DNA from: a bacterium
Lineage (GTDB): Bacteria > Krumholzibacteriota > Krumholzibacteriia > LZORAL124-64-63
Direction of reading: 5' to 3'
NCBI GenBank assembly: GCA_020440705.1
Contig: JAGRNP010000031.1
Span: 1 to 34,025 of the forward strand
Length of the DNA stretch: 34,025 bases
The first letter of the stretch is position 1; every line of letters starts with the position of its first letter. The notes below the pieces were generated by a model that worked only from the letters and a program-made list of their open reading frames with translations, ran no database searches and was not told the origin of the DNA. The translations under genes and the position numbers were made by a program. Of the stretch, positions 16,311 through 24,856 are shown piece by piece.

Positions 16311-17309
16311 ATGACCACCACGCGCACCATCGGCCGCTCGGGCCGCGAGATCTCCGCCATCGGGCTCGGCTGCATGGGCCTGTCCGAGTTCTACGGCCCG
16401 CCCACCGCCGAACAGGACGCCGTCGCCCTCCTCCACGCCGCCATCGACCTCGGCGTGACCCACTTCGACACGGCCGAGATGTACGGCATGGGCCACAACG
16501 AGACCCTGCTCGGCAAGGCCTTCGCCGGCCGCTGGCAAGAGGTCTTCTTCGCCACCAAGTTCGGACCGCTGCGCGACCCCGCGACGGGCGCCTTCACGGG
16601 CGTGGACGGCTCGCCGGCCAATGTGCGTCGCGCCGTCGAGGGCAGCCTGCAGCGCCTGGGCGCCGAGACCATCGACCTCTACTACCTGCACCGGGTCGAT
16701 CCGGCCACGCCCATCGAGGAGACCGTGGGCGAGATGGCGAAGCTGGTCGCCGAGGGCAAGGTGCGCTGGCTGGGGCTGTCCGAGGCGGGCAGCGACACCA
16801 TCCGGCGGGCCTGCGCGGTGCACCCCATCACGGCCCTGCAGACCGAGTACTCGATCTTCAACCGCAACATCGAGAAGAGCATCCTGCCGGTGTGCCGCGA
16901 GCTGGGCGTGAGCCTGGTGGCCTACTCGCCGCTGGGGCGCGGCATGCTCACCGGACGCTTCAAGCAGGCCGCCGACGTGGCCACGGGCGGCGACTACCGC
17001 GGCGCGGGCCTGCCCCAGTTCAGCGACGAGAACTTCGCGGCGAACCGGGCCCTGGTCGACCGCATCGAGAACGTGGCCGCCGACCTGGGCGCCACCGCGG
17101 CGCAGGTGGCGCTGGCCTGGGTGCTGGGGCGCGGCGACGACGTGGTGACCATCCCCGGCACCACGAAGCTCGCCAACCTCACGGCGAACCTCGGCGCCTA
17201 CGGCGTGCACCTCGACGACGCGGCGCGCGCCGTGCTCGACGAGCTGAGCGACCGGGTGCAGGGCACGCGCTACCCCGCGGCGTCCATGCGGGCGGTGCAG
17301 GAAGACTAG
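16311..17309 (+). CDS. Aldo/keto reductase (AKR family, YajO/AKR13-like)
   Basis: A 332-residue NADPH-dependent oxidoreductase of the TIM-barrel aldo/keto reductase family. The catalytic tetrad is complete: D53 and Y58 (FDTAEMYG), K83 (ATKFGP) and H127 (YYLHRVD). The N-terminal IGLGCMGLSEFYGP and the NADP-site segment near the C terminus (VTIPGTTKLANLTANLGA) place it with the AKR13-like group that reduces small aldehydes. The physiological substrate is unknown. The ATG at 16311 follows a GGAAGGA ribosome site. It stands alone; its stop codon interlocks with the stop of the convergent downstream gene as CTAG. Confidence 0.93.
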   Translation: MTTTRTIGRSGREISAIGLGCMGLSEFYGPPTAEQDAVALLHAAIDLGVTHFDTAEMYGMGHNETLLGKAFAGRWQEVFFATKFGPLRDPATGAFTGVDGSPANVRRAVEGSLQRLGAETIDLYYLHRVDPATPIEETVGEMAKLVAEGKVRWLGLSEAGSDTIRRACAVHPITALQTEYSIFNRNIEKSILPVCRELGVSLVAYSPLGRGMLTGRFKQAADVATGGDYRGAGLPQFSDENFAANRALVDRIENVAADLGATAAQVALAWVLGRGDDVVTIPGTTKLANLTANLGAYGVHLDDAARAVLDELSDRVQGTRYPAASMRAVQED

Positions 17310-17839
17310 CGCGCGTCGCGGTCGGGCAGGGGCCCGACGGCGGGCAGGGTGGTCTCGCGCGGGTCCTGGGTGAGGATCTGCAGGGTGCGGCCGCTGCCGG
17401 CGGGCGCGGCGTAGTCGTCGGGTCGCGGGCCGCCGGGCGGGCCGAGGCAGATGGTGAGCCAGCCGTCGTCCAGGCGCCAGATGCCCCGCGACGACCAGGC
17501 CGTGTCGGCGCGGGCCGCGGTCGGGTCGCGGAAATCCATGTCGATCCGCCAGGGCAGCGTGTCGCCGCGCGCCGTGAAGGTGCCCATGGTGACGCGGCCG
17601 GCGCTGGCCCAGAGGAACTCGTCGCCGGTGACGATCAGGCGGGCGTCGTCCAAACGCGGGCGCGGGGTCTCCAGGCCGTCGATGACCAGGGCCGTGAAGA
17701 TCCAGGTGCCCTGCAGGCGCGCGGCCGGCCGGGACGCTTCCGGTTCCGCCGCGGCCGCCGGGCGAATGCCCCCCATCGCCGCCGGGCCGATGCCCCCCGC
17801 CGCCAGCACCAGCCAGCCGATCAGCGCCGCGGTTCTCAT
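17306..17839 (-). CDS. Secreted TIGR03067-like domain protein
   Basis: A 177-residue protein with a signal peptide (about 1-31) and one domain starting at LQGTWIFTALVIDGLE. The pattern LQGTW, strand, RLIVTGDEFLW, GTFTARGDTLPWRIDMDF, GIWRLDDGWLTICLGPPGGPRPDDY follows the TIGR03067 profile, an uncharacterised lipocalin-like domain first collected from Planctomycetes. Function is unknown. The ATG overlaps the antiporter stop as ATGA (17836-17839), so it is translationally coupled to that gene. The C terminus overlaps the aldo/keto reductase stop on the other strand. The family recognition is from memory of the motif pattern. Confidence 0.8.
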   Translation of the reverse strand: MRTAALIGWLVLAAGGIGPAAMGGIRPAAAAEPEASRPAARLQGTWIFTALVIDGLETPRPRLDDARLIVTGDEFLWASAGRVTMGTFTARGDTLPWRIDMDFRDPTAARADTAWSSRGIWRLDDGWLTICLGPPGGPRPDDYAAPAGSGRTLQILTQDPRETTLPAVGPLPDRDAR

Positions 17840-19770
17840 GGCGTGCCCGCCGCCGGGCCGCTCGCGGCGGCGGCGTCCGGGGCCTGGTCTTCCGACGCGC
17901 CATCCGGCTCGCCCGCCCCGACCGCCGGCTCGGCCACCCACCCGTTGGCCGCCAGCCAGCCGTGAGCCTGTTCGCTGCGCTCGGTGTGCACCAGCCACAG
18001 CACGCGGGCGCCCTTGCCGAAGCGCGAGGTCTCGTCGATGAGGGCGAGCCTGTCGTTCTTCTCCAGCATGAACAGGGGCAGCAGCCAGGCCAGGGCCTCG
18101 GCCGGCACCACCGGTTCGGTGCCCGGCTCGTCGCCGGCCCGGCTCCACACCGACAGCCCGGTCAGGCCCCGCCGGATGCGCACCGACCACAACTCGGGAT
18201 CGGTCTCGTTGCCGAAGAGCAGCCGCGCGCCGTCCTCGGTGAACTGGTGCGGGCCGATCTCGGGTCCCGTGCGCACCCCGACGGCGTAGACCAGGGGCAC
18301 GTGGGCGTCGGCCAGGGCCACGCGGGCGAAGAGCAGGTTCAGGGCCTCGTTCGCCGTCACGCCGAGGGCCGCCCGACGCGTGTCCATCTGCGAGCGCAGG
18401 AGCACGTTCTCGTCCAGCGCGTTGCCGTAGACCACCTTCAGCCCCTCCTGCTCGGCGTCGCGGCACTTGGTGGCGTCGGCGTCGATGATCACCGCCTCGT
18501 GGCCGTAGTCGCCCAGCACCCGCGTGATCAGCCGACCGAAGGGATCGGCCCCGAACACGGCGAAGCCCTTGCCGGTGGGCCGGCGCACGCCCAGCAACCG
18601 GGCGAGGAGCCCCGCCGTGGCCCCCTGCACCACCACCGTCGCGGCGATGACCAGGAAGACCAGCGCCCGCAGCTGGGCCCCCACCTCGCTGCCGTCGTGC
18701 GAGAGCCGTTCGGCGAAGAGCGACGCCACCGCCGCGGCCACGATGCCGCGCGGCGCCACCCACGAGAGGAAGGCCTTCTCCCGCCAGGCCAGACCCGAGC
18801 CGATGGTGCAGGCCAGCACGTTCACGGGCCGCACGACGAGCATCAGGGCCAGCACCACGAGCAGGCCGGGCCGGCCGAGGGCCGTCACGTCGGCCACGCG
18901 CACGTCCGCGGCCAGCAGCACGAAGAGCATGCCGATGAGCATGACCGTCAGCTGCTCCTTGAACTCGCGGATCTCCTTGAAGCTGCGCGTGCCCGCGTTG
19001 CCCACCACCGCGCCGGCCACGATGGCGGCCATGATGCCCGACTCGGGAATGAGCGCGTTGCTCACCTGGAAGATGGCCAGGGCCAGCGAAAGGGTGAAGA
19101 TGGTCTCGAAGCCCTCGGGCACGGCCCACTTCAGGCGCAGCAGCAGGGCCATGACCAGCCCGCCCATCGCCCCCACGCCGAAGCCCACCGCCAGCCGCGT
19201 CGGGGCGCTCACGGCGCCGGCGGCCAGCCCCTCGCCGAGGGCGATCTCGAGAGCCACCACGGCCACCACCGCGCCCACCGCATCGATGAGCACGCCCTCG
19301 GTCTCGAGGATGGTCTCGAGGTTCTTGCGCACCCGGATGCGCCGCAGCAGCGGCGTGACCACCGTCGGGCCGGTGACGATGACCAGCGTGCCGAAGAGGA
19401 TCGACGGCATCCAGCCCCAGCCGAGGAACACGCGCGCCGCCAGGGCACCGCCCACCGTGGTGACGACCACCCCCACCGTCAGCAGCATGCGGATGGCCGG
19501 CGCCTGCGACTTCATGCGCCGCCAGTGCAGGTTCAGCCCGCCGTCGAAGAGGATCACCGCCACGGCGAAGCCCACCAGGATGTCGAGGGCCGGACCGAGG
19601 TCGCCCGGATCGATCACCCCGGCCACGTCGGGCCCGAGGGCCACGCCCACGGCCAGCAGCACCACGATGCCGGGGATGCGCAGGTGCCGCGCCAGGGTCT
19701 GGGAGACGACCCCCGCGGCCAGGGCCAGGGCGACGACGAGGGCGGGGTTGTGGGCGAATCCTTCGTGCAA
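17836..19770 (-). CDS. Cation:proton antiporter (CPA1/NhaP-like) with TrkA-N domain
   Basis: A 644-residue membrane antiporter. Residues 1-400 form 12-13 hydrophobic helices with motifs of Na+/H+ or K+/H+ exchangers: GIVVLLAVGVALGPDV, an LFDGGLN segment (about 74-80), and ETEGVLIDAVGAV, in which acidic residues are typical of the ion site. From about 425 a Rossmann TrkA-N domain follows (FAVFGADPFGRLI, then VIIDAD), which binds NAD(H) or nucleotides and gates transport; a C-terminal domain of about 90 residues ends in a low-complexity Ala/Glu/Asp tail. The start is TTG at 19770, preceded by GGGAG; no nearby ATG exists. It is coupled to the TIGR03067-like gene. Ion specificity cannot be told. 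Confidence 0.9.
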   Translation of the reverse strand: MHEGFAHNPALVVALALAAGVVSQTLARHLRIPGIVVLLAVGVALGPDVAGVIDPGDLGPALDILVGFAVAVILFDGGLNLHWRRMKSQAPAIRMLLTVGVVVTTVGGALAARVFLGWGWMPSILFGTLVIVTGPTVVTPLLRRIRVRKNLETILETEGVLIDAVGAVVAVVALEIALGEGLAAGAVSAPTRLAVGFGVGAMGGLVMALLLRLKWAVPEGFETIFTLSLALAIFQVSNALIPESGIMAAIVAGAVVGNAGTRSFKEIREFKEQLTVMLIGMLFVLLAADVRVADVTALGRPGLLVVLALMLVVRPVNVLACTIGSGLAWREKAFLSWVAPRGIVAAAVASLFAERLSHDGSEVGAQLRALVFLVIAATVVVQGATAGLLARLLGVRRPTGKGFAVFGADPFGRLITRVLGDYGHEAVIIDADATKCRDAEQEGLKVVYGNALDENVLLRSQMDTRRAALGVTANEALNLLFARVALADAHVPLVYAVGVRTGPEIGPHQFTEDGARLLFGNETDPELWSVRIRRGLTGLSVWSRAGDEPGTEPVVPAEALAWLLPLFMLEKNDRLALIDETSRFGKGARVLWLVHTERSEQAHGWLAANGWVAEPAVGAGEPDGASEDQAPDAAAASGPAAGTP

Positions 19771-19834
19771 GACGGGCGACTCCCGGATGGCGTGGCGCGG
19801 CGGCGGGTCTCCGGACGAGCCTGCCTCCGTTCAG

Positions 19835-19863
19835 TTGATACCGCAAGGGCGAAGGCGCGGCAA
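19835..19863 (-). promoter_or_regulatory. Sigma-70-like promoter of the antiporter gene
   Basis: On the minus strand TTGCCG (19863-19858) and TATCAA (19840-19835) are separated by exactly 17 bases. They lie 65 bases upstream of the TTG start at 19770. Four of six positions agree with the -10 consensus. The rest of the 19771-19987 gap is GC-rich and shows no other signal. Confidence 0.4.
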
Positions 19864-19987
19864 GTCGCGCGCGGGTTTGCCCCGCCGGGCCCAGCGCCCT
19901 AGTTTCATTTCTCCTCGCCCGCCGCTCGCCGCTTCGCCCTCGCTGTTCGCCTCCCGACATCCCCACACAGCCGGAAGTGGGCATGTC

Positions 19988-20512
19988 ATGAAACCGGTCC
20001 CGACCCTCCTGCACCTGGTCATCGCCGCGTTCCTGGCCGGATGCGCCAACGAGCACGACGGGCTGGAACAGGCCTTCCACCCCGCCGACGACTTCGGCCC
20101 GTCCCTGGCCCGCATGGGCTACGACGACCCCCAGCTGCCCGAACTGGCGCCGGGGCCGCCGCCCGGCGCGGAGTCCGACGCGACCTCCGACGCCGCGGCC
20201 GGCGACGGCGACGCCATCGCCGCCGCGATGCCCGTGCCGGCCCGCCTGGCCGCGGCGCCCAACCCGTTCAACCCGGTGACCGAACTGCGCTTCGCGCTGC
20301 CGAAGGGCGGCGCGCGGGTGATCCTGGCCGTGCACGGCGTCGACGGGCGCGAGGTGGCCCGCCTGCTCGACGCCCACCTGCCCGAGGGCGAGCACCGGCG
20401 CGTGTGGCGCGGCCAGGACGGCCGCGGCCGCAAGGTGCCGTCGGGCGTGTACTTCGTGCTGCTGCACGCGGGCGAGGAGGTGGTCGTGCGGAAGGTGGTG
20501 GTCGTGAAATAG
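19988..20512 (+). CDS. Lipoprotein with C-terminal FlgD/T9SS-like sorting domain
   Basis: A 174-residue protein. The lipobox LAGC places the lipidated cysteine at C19. After an acidic, Pro/Ala-rich linker (about 25-90) comes a FlgD-Ig / type IX secretion-like domain: PNPFNPVTELRF, a central beta-sandwich, then GRKVPSGVYFVLL and a valine-rich last strand. Such domains usually sit at the end of large secreted proteins in the FCB group; here the mature protein is almost only linker and domain. It might be a small surface protein or a remnant. The combination of lipid anchor and sorting-type domain is odd. Confidence 0.82.
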   Translation: MKPVPTLLHLVIAAFLAGCANEHDGLEQAFHPADDFGPSLARMGYDDPQLPELAPGPPPGAESDATSDAAAGDGDAIAAAMPVPARLAAAPNPFNPVTELRFALPKGGARVILAVHGVDGREVARLLDAHLPEGEHRRVWRGQDGRGRKVPSGVYFVLLHAGEEVVVRKVVVVK

Positions 20513-20527
20513 AAGGGGGCGCGAAAA

Positions 20528-20555
20528 GGCGGCGCGCCCCGGAGGGCGCGCCGCC
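20528..20555 (-). terminator. Terminator of the symporter operon, possibly bidirectional
   Basis: A perfect 12-bp stem (20528-20539 with 20544-20555) has loop CGGA, read TCCG on the minus strand, a UNCG-type tetraloop closed by C-G. On the minus strand TTTT follows directly (20527-20524). It lies between the convergent stops at 20512 and 20588, so it can end the symporter transcript and perhaps also the lipoprotein transcript. Confidence 0.7.
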
Positions 20556-20587
20556 TGTCAGTGAATCGACGGAAGGGCGCAGGAGGC

Positions 20588-22357
20588 CTAGTGGCCGCCC
20601 GACGGTCCGCCCGAACCCGCGGGAACGCGGATGCTGCTGACCATCTCCTGGATCTCCTCCGGCGGCTCCTTCGTGGCCTTGGCCACGACGTACGCCACGA
20701 CGAAGTTGATCAGCGCGCCGACGGCGCCGAACGAACCCGGGCTGATGCCCAGGAACCAGTGGGCCGCGTCATCGGGAGCCATGTTGGTCCCCTTGACGAA
20801 GAACCAGCCCTTGAACCAGAAGATGTAGATCAGGGTCGACAGCAGACCGGCGAGCATGCCGGCGATGGCGCCTTCCTTGTTCATGCGGCGGTTGAAGATC
20901 CCCATCATGATGGCGGGGAAGATCGAGGAGGCGGCCAGACCGAAGGCCAGGGCCACCACCTGCGCCGCGAAGCCCGGTGGATTGATGCCCAGCACGCCAG
21001 CCACGAGGATGGCGCCCGCCATGGCGATGCGGCCGGCCATCAGTTCGTTCTTCTCGGAGATGCCGGGCATGAACATGCCCTTCAGCAGGTCGTGGCTGAT
21101 GGCCGAGGAGATGGCCAGCAGCAGGCCGGCGGCCGTCGAGAGGGCGGCCGCGATGCCGCCGGCGGCCACGAGCGCGATGACCCAGTTGGGCAGGTTCGCG
21201 ATCTCGGGGTTCGCCAGCACCATGATGTCGTTGTCGACCTTGGTCATCTCGTTGCCGGCCCAGCCGTACTCGGCGGCCTTGGCGTCGAGGCCCTTGCCGT
21301 AGTACTGGATGCGGCCGTCGCCGTTCTTGTCCTCGTGGGCCAGCAGACCGGTCTTCTCCCAGTTGACGAACCAGGACGGGGCCTTGCTGATCTCCATGTT
21401 GCCGTCCGGGGCGCCGATCTCGCCGGTCTGGATCGTCTGCATGAGGTTCAGACGGGCCATGGCGCCGACGGCCGGGGCCGTGGTGTACAGGATGGCGATG
21501 AAGACCAGCGCCCAGCCGGCCGACGAGCGCGCATCGCGCACCTTGGGCACGGTGAAGAAGCGCGTGATCACGTGGGGCAGGCCGGCGGTGCCGATCATCA
21601 GGGACATGGTCAGCAGGAAGATGTCCAGGGTGTTGCCCTTCTGGGTCGTGTAGGCCCCGAAGCCCAGGTCGTGGCAGATCATGTCGAGCTTGTCGAGCAG
21701 GGCCGTCCCGTCCGCGAGATTGCCGCCGAGGCCGAGCTGCGGGATCGGGTTCCCGGTGAGCTGCAGCGAGATGAAGATGGCGGGGACGGTGTAGGCGAAG
21801 ATGAGCACGCAGTACTGGGCGATCTGGGTGTAGGTGATGCCCTTCATGCCGCCGAGCACGGCGTACACGAACACGATGCCCATGCCGACGTACACGCCGG
21901 TCTCGAAGGGCACCTCGAGGAAGCGCGAGAAGGCCACGCCGACGCCCTTCATCTGGCCGATCACGTAGGTCAGCGAGGCGACGATGAGGCAGAGCACGGC
22001 CACGCCGCGGGCGTTCTTCGAGTAGAAGCGGTCGCCGATGAACTCGGGCACCGTGAACTTGCCGTACTTGCGCAGGTACGGCGCCAGGAGCATGGCCAGC
22101 AGCACGTAGCCGCCCGTCCAGCCCATGAGGTACACCGAGGCGTCATAGCCCTTGAAGGCGATCAGGCCGGCCATGGAGATGAACGACGCCGCGCTCATCC
22201 AGTCGGCACCCGTGGCCATGCCGTTCAGCACGGGGTGCACGCCGGTGCCGGCGACGTAGAACTCGGACGTGGAGGCGGCACGGGCCCTGATCGCGATCAC
22301 GATGTAGATCAGGAACGTCAGGCCGACCACGATGTAGGTCATTGTTTTGAGGTCCAT
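20588..22357 (-). CDS. Sodium:solute symporter, VC_2705-type large subunit (ActP-like)
   Basis: A 589-residue member of the sodium:solute symporter family with 13-14 membrane helices. GTAGLPHVITRFF (256-268) is the conserved family core. It belongs to the VC_2705-like branch paired with a DUF4212 small subunit, which is encoded 66 bases upstream. An extra extracytoplasmic loop contains DKNGDGRIQYY (343-353), an EF-hand-like calcium loop with D343, N345, D347, G348 and I350. Given the acyl-CoA synthetase gene upstream, a carboxylate such as acetate or propionate is the likely substrate. Ribosome site AAAGGAGA precedes the ATG. Confidence 0.93.
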   Translation of the reverse strand: MDLKTMTYIVVGLTFLIYIVIAIRARAASTSEFYVAGTGVHPVLNGMATGADWMSAASFISMAGLIAFKGYDASVYLMGWTGGYVLLAMLLAPYLRKYGKFTVPEFIGDRFYSKNARGVAVLCLIVASLTYVIGQMKGVGVAFSRFLEVPFETGVYVGMGIVFVYAVLGGMKGITYTQIAQYCVLIFAYTVPAIFISLQLTGNPIPQLGLGGNLADGTALLDKLDMICHDLGFGAYTTQKGNTLDIFLLTMSLMIGTAGLPHVITRFFTVPKVRDARSSAGWALVFIAILYTTAPAVGAMARLNLMQTIQTGEIGAPDGNMEISKAPSWFVNWEKTGLLAHEDKNGDGRIQYYGKGLDAKAAEYGWAGNEMTKVDNDIMVLANPEIANLPNWVIALVAAGGIAAALSTAAGLLLAISSAISHDLLKGMFMPGISEKNELMAGRIAMAGAILVAGVLGINPPGFAAQVVALAFGLAASSIFPAIMMGIFNRRMNKEGAIAGMLAGLLSTLIYIFWFKGWFFVKGTNMAPDDAAHWFLGISPGSFGAVGALINFVVAYVVAKATKEPPEEIQEMVSSIRVPAGSGGPSGGH

Positions 22358-22423
22358 GAAATCGTTCTCCTTTGGAGCAATCCCTCTGCGGGGTGGTTGC
22401 GGGCCGGAGCCCGGGGATCGGCC

Positions 22424-22675
22424 TCAGTCCTCGTGCACGCCGAACTTGCGGTCGAGCGTGCCCATGCGCTTGGCATAGAAGAAGATCAAGGCAACGAAGA
22501 CGTAGATGGAGCCCTGCTGGGCGAACCAGAAGCCCAGCTTGTACCCGCCGATCCGGATCCCGTTCAGGGCGTCGGCGAGCAGGATGCCGAACCCGAAGGA
22601 GACAATGAACCAGATCGCGATGCACACGCCCACAAGTTGCAGGTTGGCCTTCCAGTATGCGTTTCTATCGCTCAT
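22424..22675 (-). CDS. DUF4212 small subunit of the sodium:solute symporter
   Basis: An 83-residue membrane protein with two helices (about 11-34 and 48-68) and the start MSDRNAYWKANLQLV typical of the small partner protein (DUF4212/TIGR03647). Small and large subunits are normally adjacent, as here. The ATG at 22675 is chosen because AAAGGAGG lies five bases upstream; a longer frame begins at 22768 in non-conserved sequence. It is first of the two-gene symporter unit. Confidence 0.93.
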   Translation of the reverse strand: MSDRNAYWKANLQLVGVCIAIWFIVSFGFGILLADALNGIRIGGYKLGFWFAQQGSIYVFVALIFFYAKRMGTLDRKFGVHED

Positions 22676-22882
22676 TACTGCCTCCTTTGGGGTTGGTGAG
22701 GTCACACGGGGACGGTTGAGCGCAGCGCCGCCGGTGTGATCTGCGGAACCACGCATGTACGAATTCAATAAGTTTTTTTACCACAACCGGCTGGGCCGAC
22801 GCAATCGCTTTCTTGACAGCGCCGGATCAGCTTCGGACGCGGCCGGGACCGGTCCCGGCCGCGATCCTTGCTCGGTTTCCGC
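22676..22882. promoter_or_regulatory. Intergenic region between the acyl-CoA synthetase and symporter genes
   Basis: It contains a perfect 24-bp GC palindrome (22839-22862, 12-bp arms) just beyond the synthetase stop; no T-tract follows, so it is a hairpin of uncertain effect, perhaps a partial terminator. An AT-rich patch with an A7/T7 run near 22773 probably carries the promoter of the DUF4212/symporter genes, but no convincing -35/-10 pair is seen. Confidence 0.45.
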
Positions 22883-24814
22883 TCAAAGGTCCTCGGCATC
22901 CGCGTCGCCGACGGGCAGGTTGGCGTACTGCCCCACCCGGTGCTCGCGCAGCGCCGTGCGGATCTCCGCGATGATCGCCGGATCGTCGATGGTGGGCGGC
23001 GTGATGATCTTCTCCTCGACGGCGAGGCGCCGGATCGTCTTGCGCAGGATCTTGCCCGAGCGGGTCTTGGGCAGACGCTTGACCACCATGGCCTTCTTGA
23101 AGGCCGCGACCGCGCCGATGTGCTGGCGGATCAGGGCCACCAGCTCCTGCTCGAGCGCGGCGTCGTCGGCCTCGACCCCGTCCTTCAGCACGACCAGGCC
23201 GATGGGCAGCTGGCCCTTGAGCTGGTCGTCGATGCCCACCACGGCGCACTCGGCCACGGCGGCGTGCCCGCCGATGAGCTCCTCCATCTCGCCGGTCGAC
23301 AGGCGGTGGCCCGCCACGTTGATCACGTCGTCGGTGCGGCCCATGATGAAGACGTAGCCGTCCTCGTCGATGTAGCCGCCGTCGGAGGTGTCGTAGTAGC
23401 CCTCGTAGCGGTTCAGGTAGGCGTTCCTGAAGCCCTCGGGATCCTGCCAGAGGGTGGGCAGGCAGCCGGGCGGCAGGGGCAGCTTCACGACGATGTTGCC
23501 CATCTCGCCGCGCGGCACCTCGACCCCCTCGTCGTCGAGCACCTCGACCTTGAAGCCGGGCACCGGGAAGCTGGCCGAGCCGCTCTTGACCCGGTGCGGC
23601 TCGAGGCCCATGGGGTTGGCCACGATGGGCCAGCCGGTCTCGGTCTGCCACCAGTGGTCGACGATGGGCACGTCGAGGATCTGGCTCAGCCACTCGTAGG
23701 TGGGCGGGTCGAGGCGCTCGCCGGCCAGGTACAGGGTGCGCAGGGACGAGGTGTCGTACTGGCGCATCATGTGGGCGTCGGGGTCTTCCTTCTTGATGGC
23801 CCGGAAGGCGGTGGGCGCGGTGAAGAAGGCGCTCACCTTGTACTCGGCGATCACGCGCCAGAAGGCGCCGGCATCGGGCGTGCGCACGGGCTTGCCCTCG
23901 TAGAGCACCGTGGTGCAGCCGTGGATCAGCGGCCCGTAGACGATGTAGCTGTGGCCCACGACCCAGCCCACGTCCGAGGCGGCCCAGAAGACCTCGCCCG
24001 GGTTGATGTTGTACACCGTCTTCATGGAGTACTTCAGGGCCACGGCGTGGCCGCCGTTGTCGCGCACGACGCCCTTGGGCTTCCCGGTGGTGCCGCTGGT
24101 GTAGAGGATGTACAGCGGGTCGGACGCGTCGACGGGCACGCACTCGGCCGGCTTGGCGGCGTGCACCAGGTCGTGCCAGTCGTAGTCGCGGCCCTCCTTC
24201 ATGTCGGCCTTGGCGTGGGGCCGCGGGAAGACGATGACCGACTGGGGCGGGCACTCGGCCTCCTCGAGGGCGGCGTCGACCAGCGGCTTGTAGTCGATGA
24301 CGTTCTTGAATTCGATGCCGCAGGTGGCCGTGATCAGGCACTTGGGCTTGGCGTCGTCGATGCGCACGGCCAGCTCGTGGGGCGCGAAGCCGCCGAAGAC
24401 CACCGAGTGCACGGCGCCCAGGCGCGCGCAGGCCAGCATGGCGATGACGGCCTCGGGGATCATGGGCATGTAGATGATGACGCGGTCGCCCTTCTCCACG
24501 CCGCGTTCCTTCAGGGCGCCGGCGAAGAGGGCCACCTCGTCGCGCAGCTCGCGGTAGGTGTAGCGGCGCTTGGTGTGGGTCACGGCCGAATCGAAGAACA
24601 GGGCCACCTGCCGGCCGCGCCCGTTGTTCACGTGGTAGTCGAGGGCGAGGTAGCAGGTGTTCAGCTTGCCGTTGCGGAACCAGCGGTGCAGGCCGTGCTC
24701 GTCTTCGTAGAGGACGTTCTCCGGCTCCTGGTACCAGTCGATGAGGTTCATCCGCTGGCGCCAGAAGAAACGGGGGTTCTCGACGGAGAGCGTGTGGAGG
24801 TCCTTGTACCGCAT
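22883..24814 (-). CDS. prpE: Short-chain acyl-CoA synthetase, propionyl-CoA synthetase-like (PrpE/ACSS3 group)
   Basis: A 643-residue AMP-forming ligase that activates a short carboxylate with ATP and CoA through an acyl-adenylate, releasing PPi. Motifs: YTSGTTGKPKG, ASDVGWVVGHSYIVYGPL, LYLAGERLDPPT, WWQTETGWPI, GRTDDVINVAGHR and the catalytic lysine K588 in PKTRSGK. The wording of these motifs (LAGE, QTETGWPI, LPPGC, TIDDP near the end) is nearer to PrpE and ACSS3 than to acetyl-CoA synthetase, which reads GSVGEPINPEA there. Propionate or acetate is therefore the likely substrate. The pyrophosphatase gene is 42 bases upstream and the symporter genes follow, so uptake and activation are linked. 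AAGGAG lies before the ATG. Confidence 0.88.
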   Translation of the reverse strand: MRYKDLHTLSVENPRFFWRQRMNLIDWYQEPENVLYEDEHGLHRWFRNGKLNTCYLALDYHVNNGRGRQVALFFDSAVTHTKRRYTYRELRDEVALFAGALKERGVEKGDRVIIYMPMIPEAVIAMLACARLGAVHSVVFGGFAPHELAVRIDDAKPKCLITATCGIEFKNVIDYKPLVDAALEEAECPPQSVIVFPRPHAKADMKEGRDYDWHDLVHAAKPAECVPVDASDPLYILYTSGTTGKPKGVVRDNGGHAVALKYSMKTVYNINPGEVFWAASDVGWVVGHSYIVYGPLIHGCTTVLYEGKPVRTPDAGAFWRVIAEYKVSAFFTAPTAFRAIKKEDPDAHMMRQYDTSSLRTLYLAGERLDPPTYEWLSQILDVPIVDHWWQTETGWPIVANPMGLEPHRVKSGSASFPVPGFKVEVLDDEGVEVPRGEMGNIVVKLPLPPGCLPTLWQDPEGFRNAYLNRYEGYYDTSDGGYIDEDGYVFIMGRTDDVINVAGHRLSTGEMEELIGGHAAVAECAVVGIDDQLKGQLPIGLVVLKDGVEADDAALEQELVALIRQHIGAVAAFKKAMVVKRLPKTRSGKILRKTIRRLAVEEKIITPPTIDDPAIIAEIRTALREHRVGQYANLPVGDADAEDL

Positions 24815-24856
24815 CGTGGGCTCCTTGGGACGGGTTGGGGTGGACGATCTCTTTCG

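Noticed and set aside
22813-22818. TTGACA on the plus strand as a promoter -35
   Set aside because: No -10 element at 16-18 bases and no plus-strand gene follows.
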